Positions 1-5,904 of a DNA stretch of 7,320 nt are shown one piece after another. The first letter of the stretch is position 1. Each line of letters begins with the position of its first letter. The DNA is taken from assembly GCA_030825825.1 (NCBI GenBank), contig JAPJPE010000059.1:1-7320 (forward strand), in the 5' to 3' direction. This DNA is from Streptococcus sp. (GTDB lineage Bacteria; Bacillota; Bacilli; Lactobacillales; Streptococcaceae). The notes beneath the pieces were generated by a model. It was given only the letters and a program-made list of their open reading frames with translations, was not told where the DNA came from and did no database searches. The position numbers were made by a program, and so were the translations under genes.

Positions 1-706
1 ATTCCCCATCAATTTCAAGGTCTGGACGAAGTTCATGAGCAAGCTTAGTCGCTTCGACAACCTTATCAACACTTTCACCGAAACCAGATCCTTTTGTTGA
101 ATAGCTCAACATAGCAATTTTTGGATCAATACCAAACATCTTGGCTGTGATAGCTGAATTGATGGCAATTTCGGCTAATCCTTCAGCATCTGGATTGATG
201 TTGATGGCACAGTCCCCAAACAAGTAGCGTTCAGATCCACGAACCATAAGGAAAGCCCCTGAAGTACGTTTTACATTTGGACGAGTTTTGATAATTTGCA
301 AGGCCGGACGAACAGTTGCGGCTGTTGAGTGAATCGCACCAGATACCATCCCATCAACAATTCCCATGTGAACCAACATCACACCGAAATAGTTAACGTC
401 GTCTTTCAAGACTTGACGCGCTTCTTCTTCTGTCATTTTGCCCTTACGACGTTCTACCAAGGAAGCTACCATCTCTTCAAAACCTGGATAAGAATGAGGA
501 TCGATGACTTCATATCCATCCAAAACCCCTTCGATTTCAAGATAAATCCGAATTTTATCCGGATTACCAAGCAAGACAGGGGTTACTTCTGTCTCGTTCA
601 CAATGCGTTTTGTCGCTTGGAGGATACGAGGTTCTTCACCTTCTGGTAATACAATACGAGCATTCTTACCAACGAGGTTGGCTTTGAGATTTTCGAAAAC
701 TTCCAT
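1..706 (-). CDS. pta: Phosphate acetyltransferase (phosphotransacetylase), 3' part cut off by the window edge
   Basis: Pta interconverts acetyl-CoA plus phosphate with acetyl phosphate plus CoA in the cytoplasm. With acetate kinase it gives the ATP-yielding acetate branch, and acetyl phosphate is also a phosphodonor signal. The visible 235 codons start at ATG 704-706, read MEVFENLKANLVGKNARIVL, and stay open to base 1. PTA_PTB-family signatures are present: PEGEEPRI (21-28), DGMVSGAIHSTAATVRPAL (118-136), INPDAEGLAEIA (170-181) and SYSTKGSG (201-208). Streptococcal Pta is roughly 325-330 residues, so about 90 C-terminal residues lie outside. An AAGGAG ribosome binding site (715-720) stands 8 bases before the start. 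Only 21 bases separate the gene from the pseudouridine synthase stop, so it is the distal gene of the relQ operon. I see no terminator or clear promoter in that gap; a promoter inside the preceding gene cannot be excluded. Confidence 0.95.
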   Translation of the reverse strand, partial: MEVFENLKANLVGKNARIVLPEGEEPRILQATKRIVNETEVTPVLLGNPDKIRIYLEIEGVLDGYEVIDPHSYPGFEEMVASLVERRKGKMTEEEARQVLKDDVNYFGVMLVHMGIVDGMVSGAIHSTAATVRPALQIIKTRPNVKRTSGAFLMVRGSERYLFGDCAININPDAEGLAEIAINSAITAKMFGIDPKIAMLSYSTKGSGFGESVDKVVEATKLAHELRPDLEIDGE

Positions 707-727
707 GAGTTTTACTCCTTTTAATAA

Positions 728-1621
728 TTAATAACTAGTTTGAAGCTGTGTTAATACAGCTTGGAAATCTGGAGGTAGTGGACTTTCTATGACCAATTCT
801 TCCTCTAGAAATGGATGATAATAGGATAGACGATGACAATGAAGGGCTTGGCGCTCAATGCCGTCTTCTAAACTTCCGCCATAGAGATCATCTCCCAAGA
901 GCGGAAAACCAATATGGGTAAAATGAACGCGGATCTGATGGGTTCGACCTGTGTGTAACTGAATATCCACTAGGTGAATATTACCAAAAGATTGAACAAC
1001 CTGATAGCTAGTATGGGCATACTTGCCGCCTTTAGCTACCTTGCGGGTGATAATTGAATCTTCATCACGCGCAATCGGAGCAATAATCTCTCCGACAGGA
1101 TCAAGCTTCCCAGATCCCTTGACCAAGGCATAATAGCGTTTTTGAATCGTTTTAGACTGCAATTGCTTATCTAATCGAGCATGAGCATAACCATGTTTGG
1201 CAAAGAGCATAACGCCACTAGTGTCCTTGTCCAGGCGAGTGACAATGTGAACCTGCTGGTTCTCGTAGCCCTGCTTCACATAGTAGCCTTTTACAAAATT
1301 TGCTAAGGTATTGGAATGAATCGCACTTGGAATCGAGGCAATGCCAAAGGGTTTGTTTAAAACCAAAAAATGATCATCTTCAAACAAAATATCCAAAGGC
1401 CGATCCAGGGGTTTTAGGGTTTCGAACCCTTCTTCCGCTGGAATATCAATGACCAAGCGATCCCCAATATCCAACAAATAAATTGCATTCTCCGGACGTC
1501 CATTGACAAGGATCTGGCCACCACGAAACTTAATCTTTGCTAAGAGACCCTTAGAAACCTCGTGCTTTTTCAGGAAAGTCTTGACCTTGACATGCTCATC
1601 GACAATGAATTCAAATCTCAT
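728..1621 (-). CDS. RluA-family large-subunit-type RNA pseudouridine synthase
   Basis: This enzyme isomerises specific uridines to pseudouridine, most likely in 23S rRNA, though the target site cannot be read from sequence. It is 297 residues, normal for the RluA/RluD family. An N-terminal S4-like segment (about 10-60, including ILVNGRPENAIYLLDIGD) precedes the catalytic domain. The family motif RLDKDTSG (129-136) carries the catalytic Asp131. Further motifs are KRYYALVKG (161-169), LHTGRTHQIRVHF (222-234) and GDDLYGG (243-249). The ATG overlaps the nadK stop codon by 4 bases (ATGA at 1618-1621), which suggests translational coupling. A GGAG lies about 10 bases upstream inside nadK. The B. 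subtilis homologue is YjbO, and the gene in this position in S. mutans was called rluE. It is RluA-type rather than RsuA-type, so I give no symbol. Confidence 0.93.
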   Translation of the reverse strand: MRFEFIVDEHVKVKTFLKKHEVSKGLLAKIKFRGGQILVNGRPENAIYLLDIGDRLVIDIPAEEGFETLKPLDRPLDILFEDDHFLVLNKPFGIASIPSAIHSNTLANFVKGYYVKQGYENQQVHIVTRLDKDTSGVMLFAKHGYAHARLDKQLQSKTIQKRYYALVKGSGKLDPVGEIIAPIARDEDSIITRKVAKGGKYAHTSYQVVQSFGNIHLVDIQLHTGRTHQIRVHFTHIGFPLLGDDLYGGSLEDGIERQALHCHRLSYYHPFLEEELVIESPLPPDFQAVLTQLQTSY

Positions 1622-2445
1622 TCCCCGTCATCTCCGATAAAGGCATCCTTGACCCGATTCCAGAAGCTGGTGTGACTGGAACTTGCCACAAAATTAATCT
1701 TATGGTTGTCAATCTGGTATTCTACCTTTGAAATATTGCGGTAAGAATAGGTTGAATTGTCAACAGAGATAATGTGGAAGCCAGGACGCGTCGGTGTAAT
1801 CTCGATCTTATCCTTTTTAGGGACAATAACAGAAGAACCCAAGGTACGATAAACACGGTTGTTGAGACTGGCGATCTCAGCAATCTGCAACGCTTCAATA
1901 GTCGGGTGAAGGACTGCTCCACCCAAGGATTTGTTGTAAGCTGTGCTTCCTGTCGGAGTCGAAACGGTAATCCCGTCTCCTCTGAAGCGCTCAAAATCCA
2001 CTCCATTAATCGTGAGATCGGCAACCATGGTCCGGTCGCTTCTCTTAATCGTCGCTTCGTTCAAAGCTCTCATAGTACGGGTTTCCCCATTGTCGAAAGT
2101 GATCTTGACATTCAAAATAGGATAAGAAACCTTGGCCCCTGTATCATATTTTAAATTCTCAACCAGCTTATCGATTTCACTGTCTAAGTAATCCGTATAA
2201 AATCCTAAGTGTCCGGTATGGACGCCAACAAATCGTACCCGATCCAACTGGTGTTCATACTTGTGAAAGGCTGATAGCAACATCCCATCACCACCAATTG
2301 AAATCACAATATCCGGATGCTTCTCCGTCAAAATAAAATTATTTTTCCTAAGCTTGTAGCGCAACTGCTGAAAAACCTCTTCACTTTGACGCTTGCGATT
2401 GCGAATAATGGATACTTTTTTACCTGTAGTCTTCATCTGTGTCAT
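1618..2445 (-). CDS. nadK: ATP-NAD kinase
   Basis: NadK phosphorylates NAD to NADP, the only route to NADP(H), and acts in the cytoplasm. The chosen start gives 275 residues beginning MTQMKTTGKK. Key motifs are IGGDG (50-54, with the catalytic Asp53), HTGHLGFYTD (76-85), the ALNE substrate-binding motif (127-130) and STPTGSTAYNKSLGGA (162-177). The C-terminus HTSFWNRVKDAFIGDDGE matches streptococcal NadK. Start choice: the reading frame opens further upstream (MMALEIV, from 2466), but no ribosome binding site precedes that ATG. The ATG at 2443-2445 has TTGGA (2453-2457) at 7-base spacing, and I recall MTQM as the start of other streptococcal NadKs. A third ATG at 2434-2436 would give 272 residues. 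The gene overlaps the end of relQ by 26 bases and the next gene by 4, so it is translationally embedded in the operon. Confidence 0.93.
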   Translation of the reverse strand: MTQMKTTGKKVSIIRNRKRQSEEVFQQLRYKLRKNNFILTEKHPDIVISIGGDGMLLSAFHKYEHQLDRVRFVGVHTGHLGFYTDYLDSEIDKLVENLKYDTGAKVSYPILNVKITFDNGETRTMRALNEATIKRSDRTMVADLTINGVDFERFRGDGITVSTPTGSTAYNKSLGGAVLHPTIEALQIAEIASLNNRVYRTLGSSVIVPKKDKIEITPTRPGFHIISVDNSTYSYRNISKVEYQIDNHKINFVASSSHTSFWNRVKDAFIGDDGE

Positions 2446-3091
2446 CACTATTTCCAACGCCATCATTTAACTTACGATGAAGTGGATCAAACAGGGCTTG
2501 AGCCTCCTGAATCGCATCCCGAATTGCCCCCATCTCTTCATCCAAGAGATAGGCCAGGTTTGCTGTCGTCTCTAAGCGTTTTTTGATCTCGTCTGGAAAG
2601 TCTCCTTTATATTTATAATTGAGCGAGTGTTCAATGGTTGCCCAAAAATTCATGGACAAGGTCCGAATTTGAATCTCTGCTAAGATAGTCTCATTACCAT
2701 CAATGGTATCGACCGGATACTCGACCACGACGTGGTAACTCCGGTAGCCACTTGATTTCTTGTGGCGAATGTAATCTCGCTCTTGGACCACGCGCATATC
2801 CTGCCGTTGTCTCAGAACCTCTAGGATCTCTTCGACGTCGTCTACGAACTGAACCATGATGCGAAGACCTGCAATATCTTGCATATCCTGTGCCAGATTC
2901 TCTTCAGAAATATTTCTTCGGATCATCTTTTCTCGGATGCTCTCAATCGGCTTAACACGACCTGTCACAAACTCGATTGGAGAATGCTTTTGTTGCTTAC
3001 GATATTGCTTTCGAATCCCACGCAGTTTGATTTTCAATTCCCCAACTGCTTGGATATAAGGATCTAAGAAGTTTTCCCAATCAATTGCCAT
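2420..3091 (-). CDS. relQ: Small alarmone synthetase (GTP pyrophosphokinase) RelQ/SAS1
   Basis: RelQ transfers pyrophosphate from ATP to the 3'-OH of GDP, GTP or GMP, making (p)ppGpp, the stringent-response alarmone. It has 223 residues and a synthetase domain only, with no HD hydrolase, TGS or ACT domain, as in small alarmone synthetases. Motifs are GRVKPIESIREK (44-55), QDIAGLRI (71-78), DYIRHKKSSGYRSYH (106-120), AEIQIRT (138-144) with catalytic Glu139, and NFWATIEHSLNYKYK (148-162). The C-terminal helices (170-210) match the part that builds the RelQ tetramer. The acidic tail GNSDDTDEDYR is coded by the stretch overlapping nadK. The start ATG (3089-3091) has AAGG (3099-3102) at 7-base spacing. 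It is the first gene of the operon with nadK, the pseudouridine synthase and pta, as in S. mutans, and is the homologue of B. subtilis YjbM (SasB). Confidence 0.95.
   Translation of the reverse strand: MAIDWENFLDPYIQAVGELKIKLRGIRKQYRKQQKHSPIEFVTGRVKPIESIREKMIRRNISEENLAQDMQDIAGLRIMVQFVDDVEEILEVLRQRQDMRVVQERDYIRHKKSSGYRSYHVVVEYPVDTIDGNETILAEIQIRTLSMNFWATIEHSLNYKYKGDFPDEIKKRLETTANLAYLLDEEMGAIRDAIQEAQALFDPLHRKLNDGVGNSDDTDEDYR
2453..2457 (-). promoter_or_regulatory. Ribosome binding site deciding the nadK start
   Basis: Read on the minus strand this is TTGGA, 7 bases before the ATG at 2443-2445 and inside the relQ coding region. It is weak, as expected for a start that depends on ribosomes finishing the overlapping upstream gene. 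The alternative upstream ATG at 2464-2466 is preceded only by A/T-rich bases with no purine-rich match. Confidence 0.45.
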
Positions 3092-3118
3092 CCTACCACC
3101 TTGTAATCTGAACCATTT

Positions 3119-3128
3119 TTGTATACAA
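3119..3128. repeat. Perfect 10-bp palindrome TTGTATACAA between divergent genes
   Basis: The sequence equals its own reverse complement over 10 bases. It sits over the proposed -35 of the CYTH gene and in the early transcribed leader of relQ, so a protein bound here could affect both. The core resembles operators of some GntR-family regulators, such as the ACTTGTATACAAGT centre of the B. subtilis gluconate operator. No such regulator is encoded in this window, so the operator role is inferred. Confidence 0.35.
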
Positions 3129-3147
3129 TAAACACATCTCTTATTAT
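3119..3147 (+). promoter_or_regulatory. Promoter of the CYTH-domain gene
   Basis: TTGTAT (3119-3124) and TATTAT (3142-3147) are separated by 17 bases. The -10 matches consensus in 5 of 6 bases and the -35 in 3 of 6, so this is a moderate candidate. Transcription would start near 3154, giving a leader of about 33 bases to the ATG at 3187. It would also exclude the in-frame ATG at 3151 as a start. Confidence 0.45.
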
Positions 3148-3151
3148 ATCA
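3143..3151 (-). promoter_or_regulatory. Extended -10 promoter of the relQ operon
   Basis: On the minus strand this reads TGATATAAT, a perfect TGn-TATAAT extended -10. The expected transcription start is near 3136, giving a leader of about 45 bases before the relQ ATG. A good -35 is not evident (TTTTTT at 17-base spacing, 3166-3171), which extended -10 promoters can tolerate. The element overlaps the proposed -10 of the divergent CYTH gene. Confidence 0.65.
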
Positions 3152-3173
3152 TGAATCGCTTTCGAAAAAAAGC

Positions 3174-3179
3174 AAAGGA
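3174..3179 (+). promoter_or_regulatory. Ribosome binding site deciding the CYTH gene start
   Basis: AAAGGA lies 7 bases before the ATG at 3187. It selects that ATG over the in-frame ATG at 3151, which has no ribosome binding site and lies at or before the expected transcription start. Confidence 0.75.
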
Positions 3180-3186
3180 CCACAAA

Positions 3187-3744
3187 ATGAACCATTTAGA
3201 AATTGAATACAAAACCTTGCTAGACAAGGAGGAATACCAATCCCTCCTTTCACTTTTTGCTGATACAGAATTGGTTGTCCAAACCAATCACTATATCGAT
3301 ACACCCGACCAGCTCATCCGCAAGGAAAAAATGGCCTTACGGGTGCGCACTTTCACAGATCAAGCGGAATTGACCCTCAAAGTTCCTGAAACAGTTGGCC
3401 ATTTCGAGTACAATCAAGCACTCAGCCCAGAAGAAACCAATGAGATTCTTCAACAACAACAGTTTCCTGATGGAGAAATCAAAAACCTCTTGGAGTCAAA
3501 GGGAATCCCAGTTGAACAACTTGCTGTCTGGGGAGGTCTGACAACAGAACGATTCGAAAAAGAAACAGCTGCAGGCTTGGTGGCACTAGACCACAGTCTC
3601 TATCTAGATACTGAAGATTATGAGTTGGAAATTGAGGTGGAAACTGCTGAACAGGAAGAAAATTTTCATCAGTTCATTTCAGACCATGGAATCGTCTACA
3701 AAGCAGCAAAAAATAAAATCGCTAGATTAGCGGAAAGATTGTAA
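3187..3744 (+). CDS. CYTH (triphosphate tunnel metalloenzyme) domain protein, YjbK-like
   Basis: CYTH proteins fold into a beta-barrel tunnel that binds triphosphate-containing substrates with divalent metal. Characterised members are adenylate cyclases, thiamine triphosphatases and inorganic triphosphatases; this clade's substrate is not established to my knowledge. The protein has 185 residues from MNHLEIEYKTLL. It shows the hallmark ExExK motif (Glu5, Glu7, Lys9), HYIDTPD (35-41), ALRVRT (50-55, two tunnel arginines), ELTLK (61-65) and the acidic strand YELEIEVE (145-152). A basic C-terminal KAAKNKIAR (172-180) completes the pattern, so the catalytic set looks intact. The frame could be read from 3151, but the AAAGGA at 3174 and family alignment favour 3187. 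It is divergent from relQ. In B. subtilis yjbK likewise lies beside the relQ, nadK and pseudouridine synthase homologues yjbM, yjbN and yjbO. No terminator separates it from prs. Confidence 0.88.
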   Translation: MNHLEIEYKTLLDKEEYQSLLSLFADTELVVQTNHYIDTPDQLIRKEKMALRVRTFTDQAELTLKVPETVGHFEYNQALSPEETNEILQQQQFPDGEIKNLLESKGIPVEQLAVWGGLTTERFEKETAAGLVALDHSLYLDTEDYELEIEVETAEQEENFHQFISDHGIVYKAAKNKIARLAERL

Positions 3745-3749
3745 AAAAG

Positions 3750-3778
3750 CTGAAATTATCGCAAATTTTTGCTAAAAT
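3750..3778 (+). promoter_or_regulatory. Promoter of the prs-desulfurase operon
   Basis: CTGAAA (3750-3755) and TAAAAT (3773-3778) are 17 bases apart, and TG at 3770-3771 makes an extended -10 (TGcTAAAAT). Transcription would start near 3785, giving a leader of about 32 bases. A second TGcTAAGAT copy at 3781-3789 could be an alternative -10 but lacks a convincing -35. Confidence 0.6.
3755..3778. repeat. Imperfect inverted repeat overlapping the prs promoter
   Basis: The arms ATTATCGCAAA (3755-3765) and TTTGCTAAAAT (3768-3778) match as inverted repeats in 9 of 11 positions around a 2-base centre. The repeat covers the promoter spacer and the whole -10. It could be an operator; it is too A/T-rich and lacks the T-tract of a terminator. 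It does not contain the CCGAACAAT-type PurBox. Confidence 0.3.
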
Positions 3779-3816
3779 AGTGCTAAGATCAAAAATCTAA
3801 ATGAGGTTGGAATCAC

Positions 3817-4773
3817 ATGTCAGATAAAAAAAATATGAAGCTCTTCTCTCTCAATTCAAACCCAGAGATTGCGCAAAAAATCGCGGATCATGCTGGGGTT
3901 CCACTTGGGAAAATTTCATCTCGTCAGTTTTCAGATGGTGAAATCCAAGTCAATATTGAGGAAAGTGTTCGTGGATATGATATTTATATCATTCAATCAA
4001 CCAGTTTTCCTGTTAATAATCACTTAATGGAATTGTTAATCATGGTGGATGCTTGCCAACGGGCTAGCGCAAACACCGTCAATGTGGTCATGCCTTATTT
4101 TGGCTATGCCCGCCAAGACCGAACTGCTGCTCCTCGCGAACCAATCACAGCTAAGCTCGTCGCAAACATGTTGGTCAAAGCTGGGGTGGATCGCGTCGTC
4201 ACACTCGATCTCCATGCTGTTCAGGTCCAAGGTTTCTTTGATATTGCCGTGGATAACCTCTTTACCATTCCACTTTTTGCAGAGCACTACATCAACAAAG
4301 GTCTAACTGGTCCAGATGTTGTTGTCGTCAGCCCTAAAAACTCAGGTGTCAAACGGGCCCGTAGTTTAGCAGAATATCTTGATGCACCGATTGCGATCAT
4401 TGATTACGAGCAAGATGATGCGAACCGTGATTATGGCTATATTATTGGAGATGTCAAAGGCAAGAAAGCAATCTTGATTGATGATATCCTCAATACTGGG
4501 AAGACATTCTCAGAGGCTGCTAAAATCGTCGAACGTGATGGTGCTACTGAAATTTATGCTGTTTCAAGCCATGGTTTATTTGTTAAAGGTGCTGTTGAAT
4601 TATTAGATCAAGCTCCGATCAAAGAAATCTTAGTAACCGATTCTGTTGCTCCAAAAGGACCAACACCAAAAAATATTAACTATCTGACAGCTAGCGAACT
4701 GATCGCTGAAGCTATTGTTCGCATTCAAGAAAGAAAACCTGTTAGTCCTCTATTTGCCTACCATAAGAAATAA
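3817..4773 (+). CDS. prs: Ribose-phosphate pyrophosphokinase paralogue (Prs2 type) with altered catalytic loop
   Basis: Classical Prs makes PRPP from ATP and ribose 5-phosphate for purine, pyrimidine, NAD, His and Trp synthesis. This 318-residue protein is full length for class I Prs. It keeps the N-terminal ATP-site motifs QFSDGEIQVNIEESVRG (37-53) and PYFGYARQDR (93-102), and the metal/ATP motif DLHAVQVQGFF (131-141). It also has a PRPP-loop motif LIDDILNTGKT (220-230). It departs from classical enzymes in three places. SPDHGG is SPKNSG (172-177), IDKRRP is IDYEQD (195-200), and DDxxDTAGT is DDILNTGKT. The catalytic flexible-loop Lys and Arg (B. subtilis K197 and R199) are therefore Tyr197 and Gln199. 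This resembles the second streptococcal prs, annotated as putative in S. pneumoniae; the classical copy must be elsewhere. GAGG (3803-3806) precedes the ATG by 10 bases. The desulfurase gene begins 9 bases after the stop. Confidence 0.9.
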   Translation: MSDKKNMKLFSLNSNPEIAQKIADHAGVPLGKISSRQFSDGEIQVNIEESVRGYDIYIIQSTSFPVNNHLMELLIMVDACQRASANTVNVVMPYFGYARQDRTAAPREPITAKLVANMLVKAGVDRVVTLDLHAVQVQGFFDIAVDNLFTIPLFAEHYINKGLTGPDVVVVSPKNSGVKRARSLAEYLDAPIAIIDYEQDDANRDYGYIIGDVKGKKAILIDDILNTGKTFSEAAKIVERDGATEIYAVSSHGLFVKGAVELLDQAPIKEILVTDSVAPKGPTPKNINYLTASELIAEAIVRIQERKPVSPLFAYHKK

Positions 4774-4775
4774 GG
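4772..4775 (+). promoter_or_regulatory. Ribosome binding site of the desulfurase, overlapping the prs stop
   Basis: AAGG spans the last two bases of the prs TAA and is 7 bases from the GTG at 4783. It decides the GTG start: the ATG beginning at 4781 is out of frame and is followed at once by TGA. The arrangement points to coupled translation with prs. Confidence 0.6.
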
Positions 4776-4782
4776 TCTGAAT

Positions 4783-5895
4783 GTGATATATTTTGATAAT
4801 GCCGCAACAACTCCCCTTTTGCCTGAAGTCATCACTGCGATGACAGAAACCATGAAGACAACCTTTGGAAATCCATCCAGTCTTCATGCTCATGGACGGA
4901 TGGCTAGTAAACTCCTCCGTGAATCTCGCGAGGAGATTGCTAGATCTCTCCATACCCTTCCAAATCGTATTTTCTTCACTTCAGGTGGGTCAGAAAGTAA
5001 TAATACTGTGATAAAAGGCTACTGCTTGAAACACCAGGCAGATGGCAAACACATCATTACTACCGCTTTGGAACACCATGCGGTTCTCGAACCCATTGAA
5101 TACCTTGTAGAACGTTTCGGATTTGAAGTCACGATCGTCCAACCAAGAGAAGGGCGTATTCAGGCTAGTGATATCAAGGCAGCTCTTAGACCGGATACCA
5201 TTCTTGTCTCTACCATGTTTGCCAATAACGAGACTGGAGATCTTCTACCGATTAAAGAAATCGGAGAACTCTTAAAAAATCATCCCGCTGCCTTTCATGT
5301 TGATGCTGTCCAAGCAATTGGGAAAGTCCCGGTCTATCCCGAAGAGTTAGGGATTGATTTTCTCAGTGCTTCTGCTCACAAATTCCATGGACCAAAGGGC
5401 GTCGGCTTTCTTTATGCAGCCGTCCCAGATTTTGATAATCTCATCCATGGTGGTGATCAGGAAAATAAGATGAGAGCCAGCACGGAAAATCTCATTTCAA
5501 TTGTTGGGATGGCAACTGCGCTTCAGCAAGTCACACTTCATCAAGAAGAAAATTTCCACCACGTTCAAAAACTTGGTCAAGAACTAGTTAATGGTTTAGC
5601 AGTCTACGACTACTACGTAAATGCGAGTGACGATCATCTTCCATTTGTTTGGAATCTTGGCTTCCCAGGCATCCAAAACGATGTCTTGCTGATGAGACTG
5701 GATTTAGCTGGAATATCTGTCTCTACAGGCTCTGCTTGTACCGCTGGTACAGTTCAACCCAGCCATGTCCTTGAGGCGCTCTATGGAAAAGATAGCTCAC
5801 GCCTAAAAGAATCCCTTCGAATTAGTTTTTCAGAACTTAATACCGTAGAGGAGGTTCAAGACTTCCTCTCAAAACTTAAAGAAATTTTATCATAG
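4783..5895 (+). CDS. Cysteine desulfurase, NifS/IscS-like class V aminotransferase fold
   Basis: This PLP enzyme takes sulfur from L-cysteine as a cysteine persulfide, leaving alanine, and hands it on for tRNA thiolation, Fe-S clusters or cofactors. It is 370 residues and begins IYFDNAATT after a GTG start. TSGGSESNN (66-74) binds the PLP phosphate, EHHAV (98-102) carries the His that stacks on the ring, and ANNETG (147-152) follows. HVDAVQAIGK (172-181) gives Asp174 and Gln177, SASAHKFHGPKG (195-206) gives the Schiff-base Lys200, and STGSACTAG (314-322) gives the catalytic Cys319. The long active-site loop with RxSxxxxN nearby suggests the NifS/IscS (group I) type rather than SufS. All key residues are present. 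No scaffold gene such as iscU lies next to it, so tRNA thiolation or a dedicated acceptor is more likely than general Fe-S assembly, by inference. It is co-transcribed with prs, DUF1831 and DUF4649. Confidence 0.93.
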   Translation: MIYFDNAATTPLLPEVITAMTETMKTTFGNPSSLHAHGRMASKLLRESREEIARSLHTLPNRIFFTSGGSESNNTVIKGYCLKHQADGKHIITTALEHHAVLEPIEYLVERFGFEVTIVQPREGRIQASDIKAALRPDTILVSTMFANNETGDLLPIKEIGELLKNHPAAFHVDAVQAIGKVPVYPEELGIDFLSASAHKFHGPKGVGFLYAAVPDFDNLIHGGDQENKMRASTENLISIVGMATALQQVTLHQEENFHHVQKLGQELVNGLAVYDYYVNASDDHLPFVWNLGFPGIQNDVLLMRLDLAGISVSTGSACTAGTVQPSHVLEALYGKDSSRLKESLRISFSELNTVEEVQDFLSKLKEILS

Positions 5896-5904
5896 GAGAA
5901 CAAT

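Noticed and set aside
329..649. Open frame of 106 codons on the plus strand inside pta
   Set aside because: It is antisense to a well-conserved pta reading frame, has no ribosome binding site and resembles no protein I know.
1774..2154. Open frames on both strands inside nadK (also 1722-2024 and 1943-2125)
   Set aside because: They are shadow frames of the strongly conserved NadK coding region with no initiation signals or recognisable motifs.
3151..3164. cre-like (CcpA) sequence on the minus strand upstream of the relQ -10, CGAAAGCGATTCAT
   Set aside because: The left half resembles TGAAAGCG but the right half is shifted by one base, breaking the symmetry of a cre site.
3151..3186. N-terminal extension of the CYTH protein from the ATG at 3151
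   Set aside because: No ribosome binding site, overlap with the -10 region, and the family alignment begins at MNHLEIEYK (3187), which has AAAGGA in front.
3745..3780. Terminator between the CYTH gene and prs
   Set aside because: The only hairpin (GCAAA/TTTGC) is short, A/T-rich and lacks a T-tract; the stretch reads better as a promoter.
3801..3827. Nine-codon upstream frame (MRLESHVR) overlapping the prs start, as a leader peptide
   Set aside because: It has no ribosome binding site of its own, contains the prs binding site, and has no regulatory codon run or hairpin.
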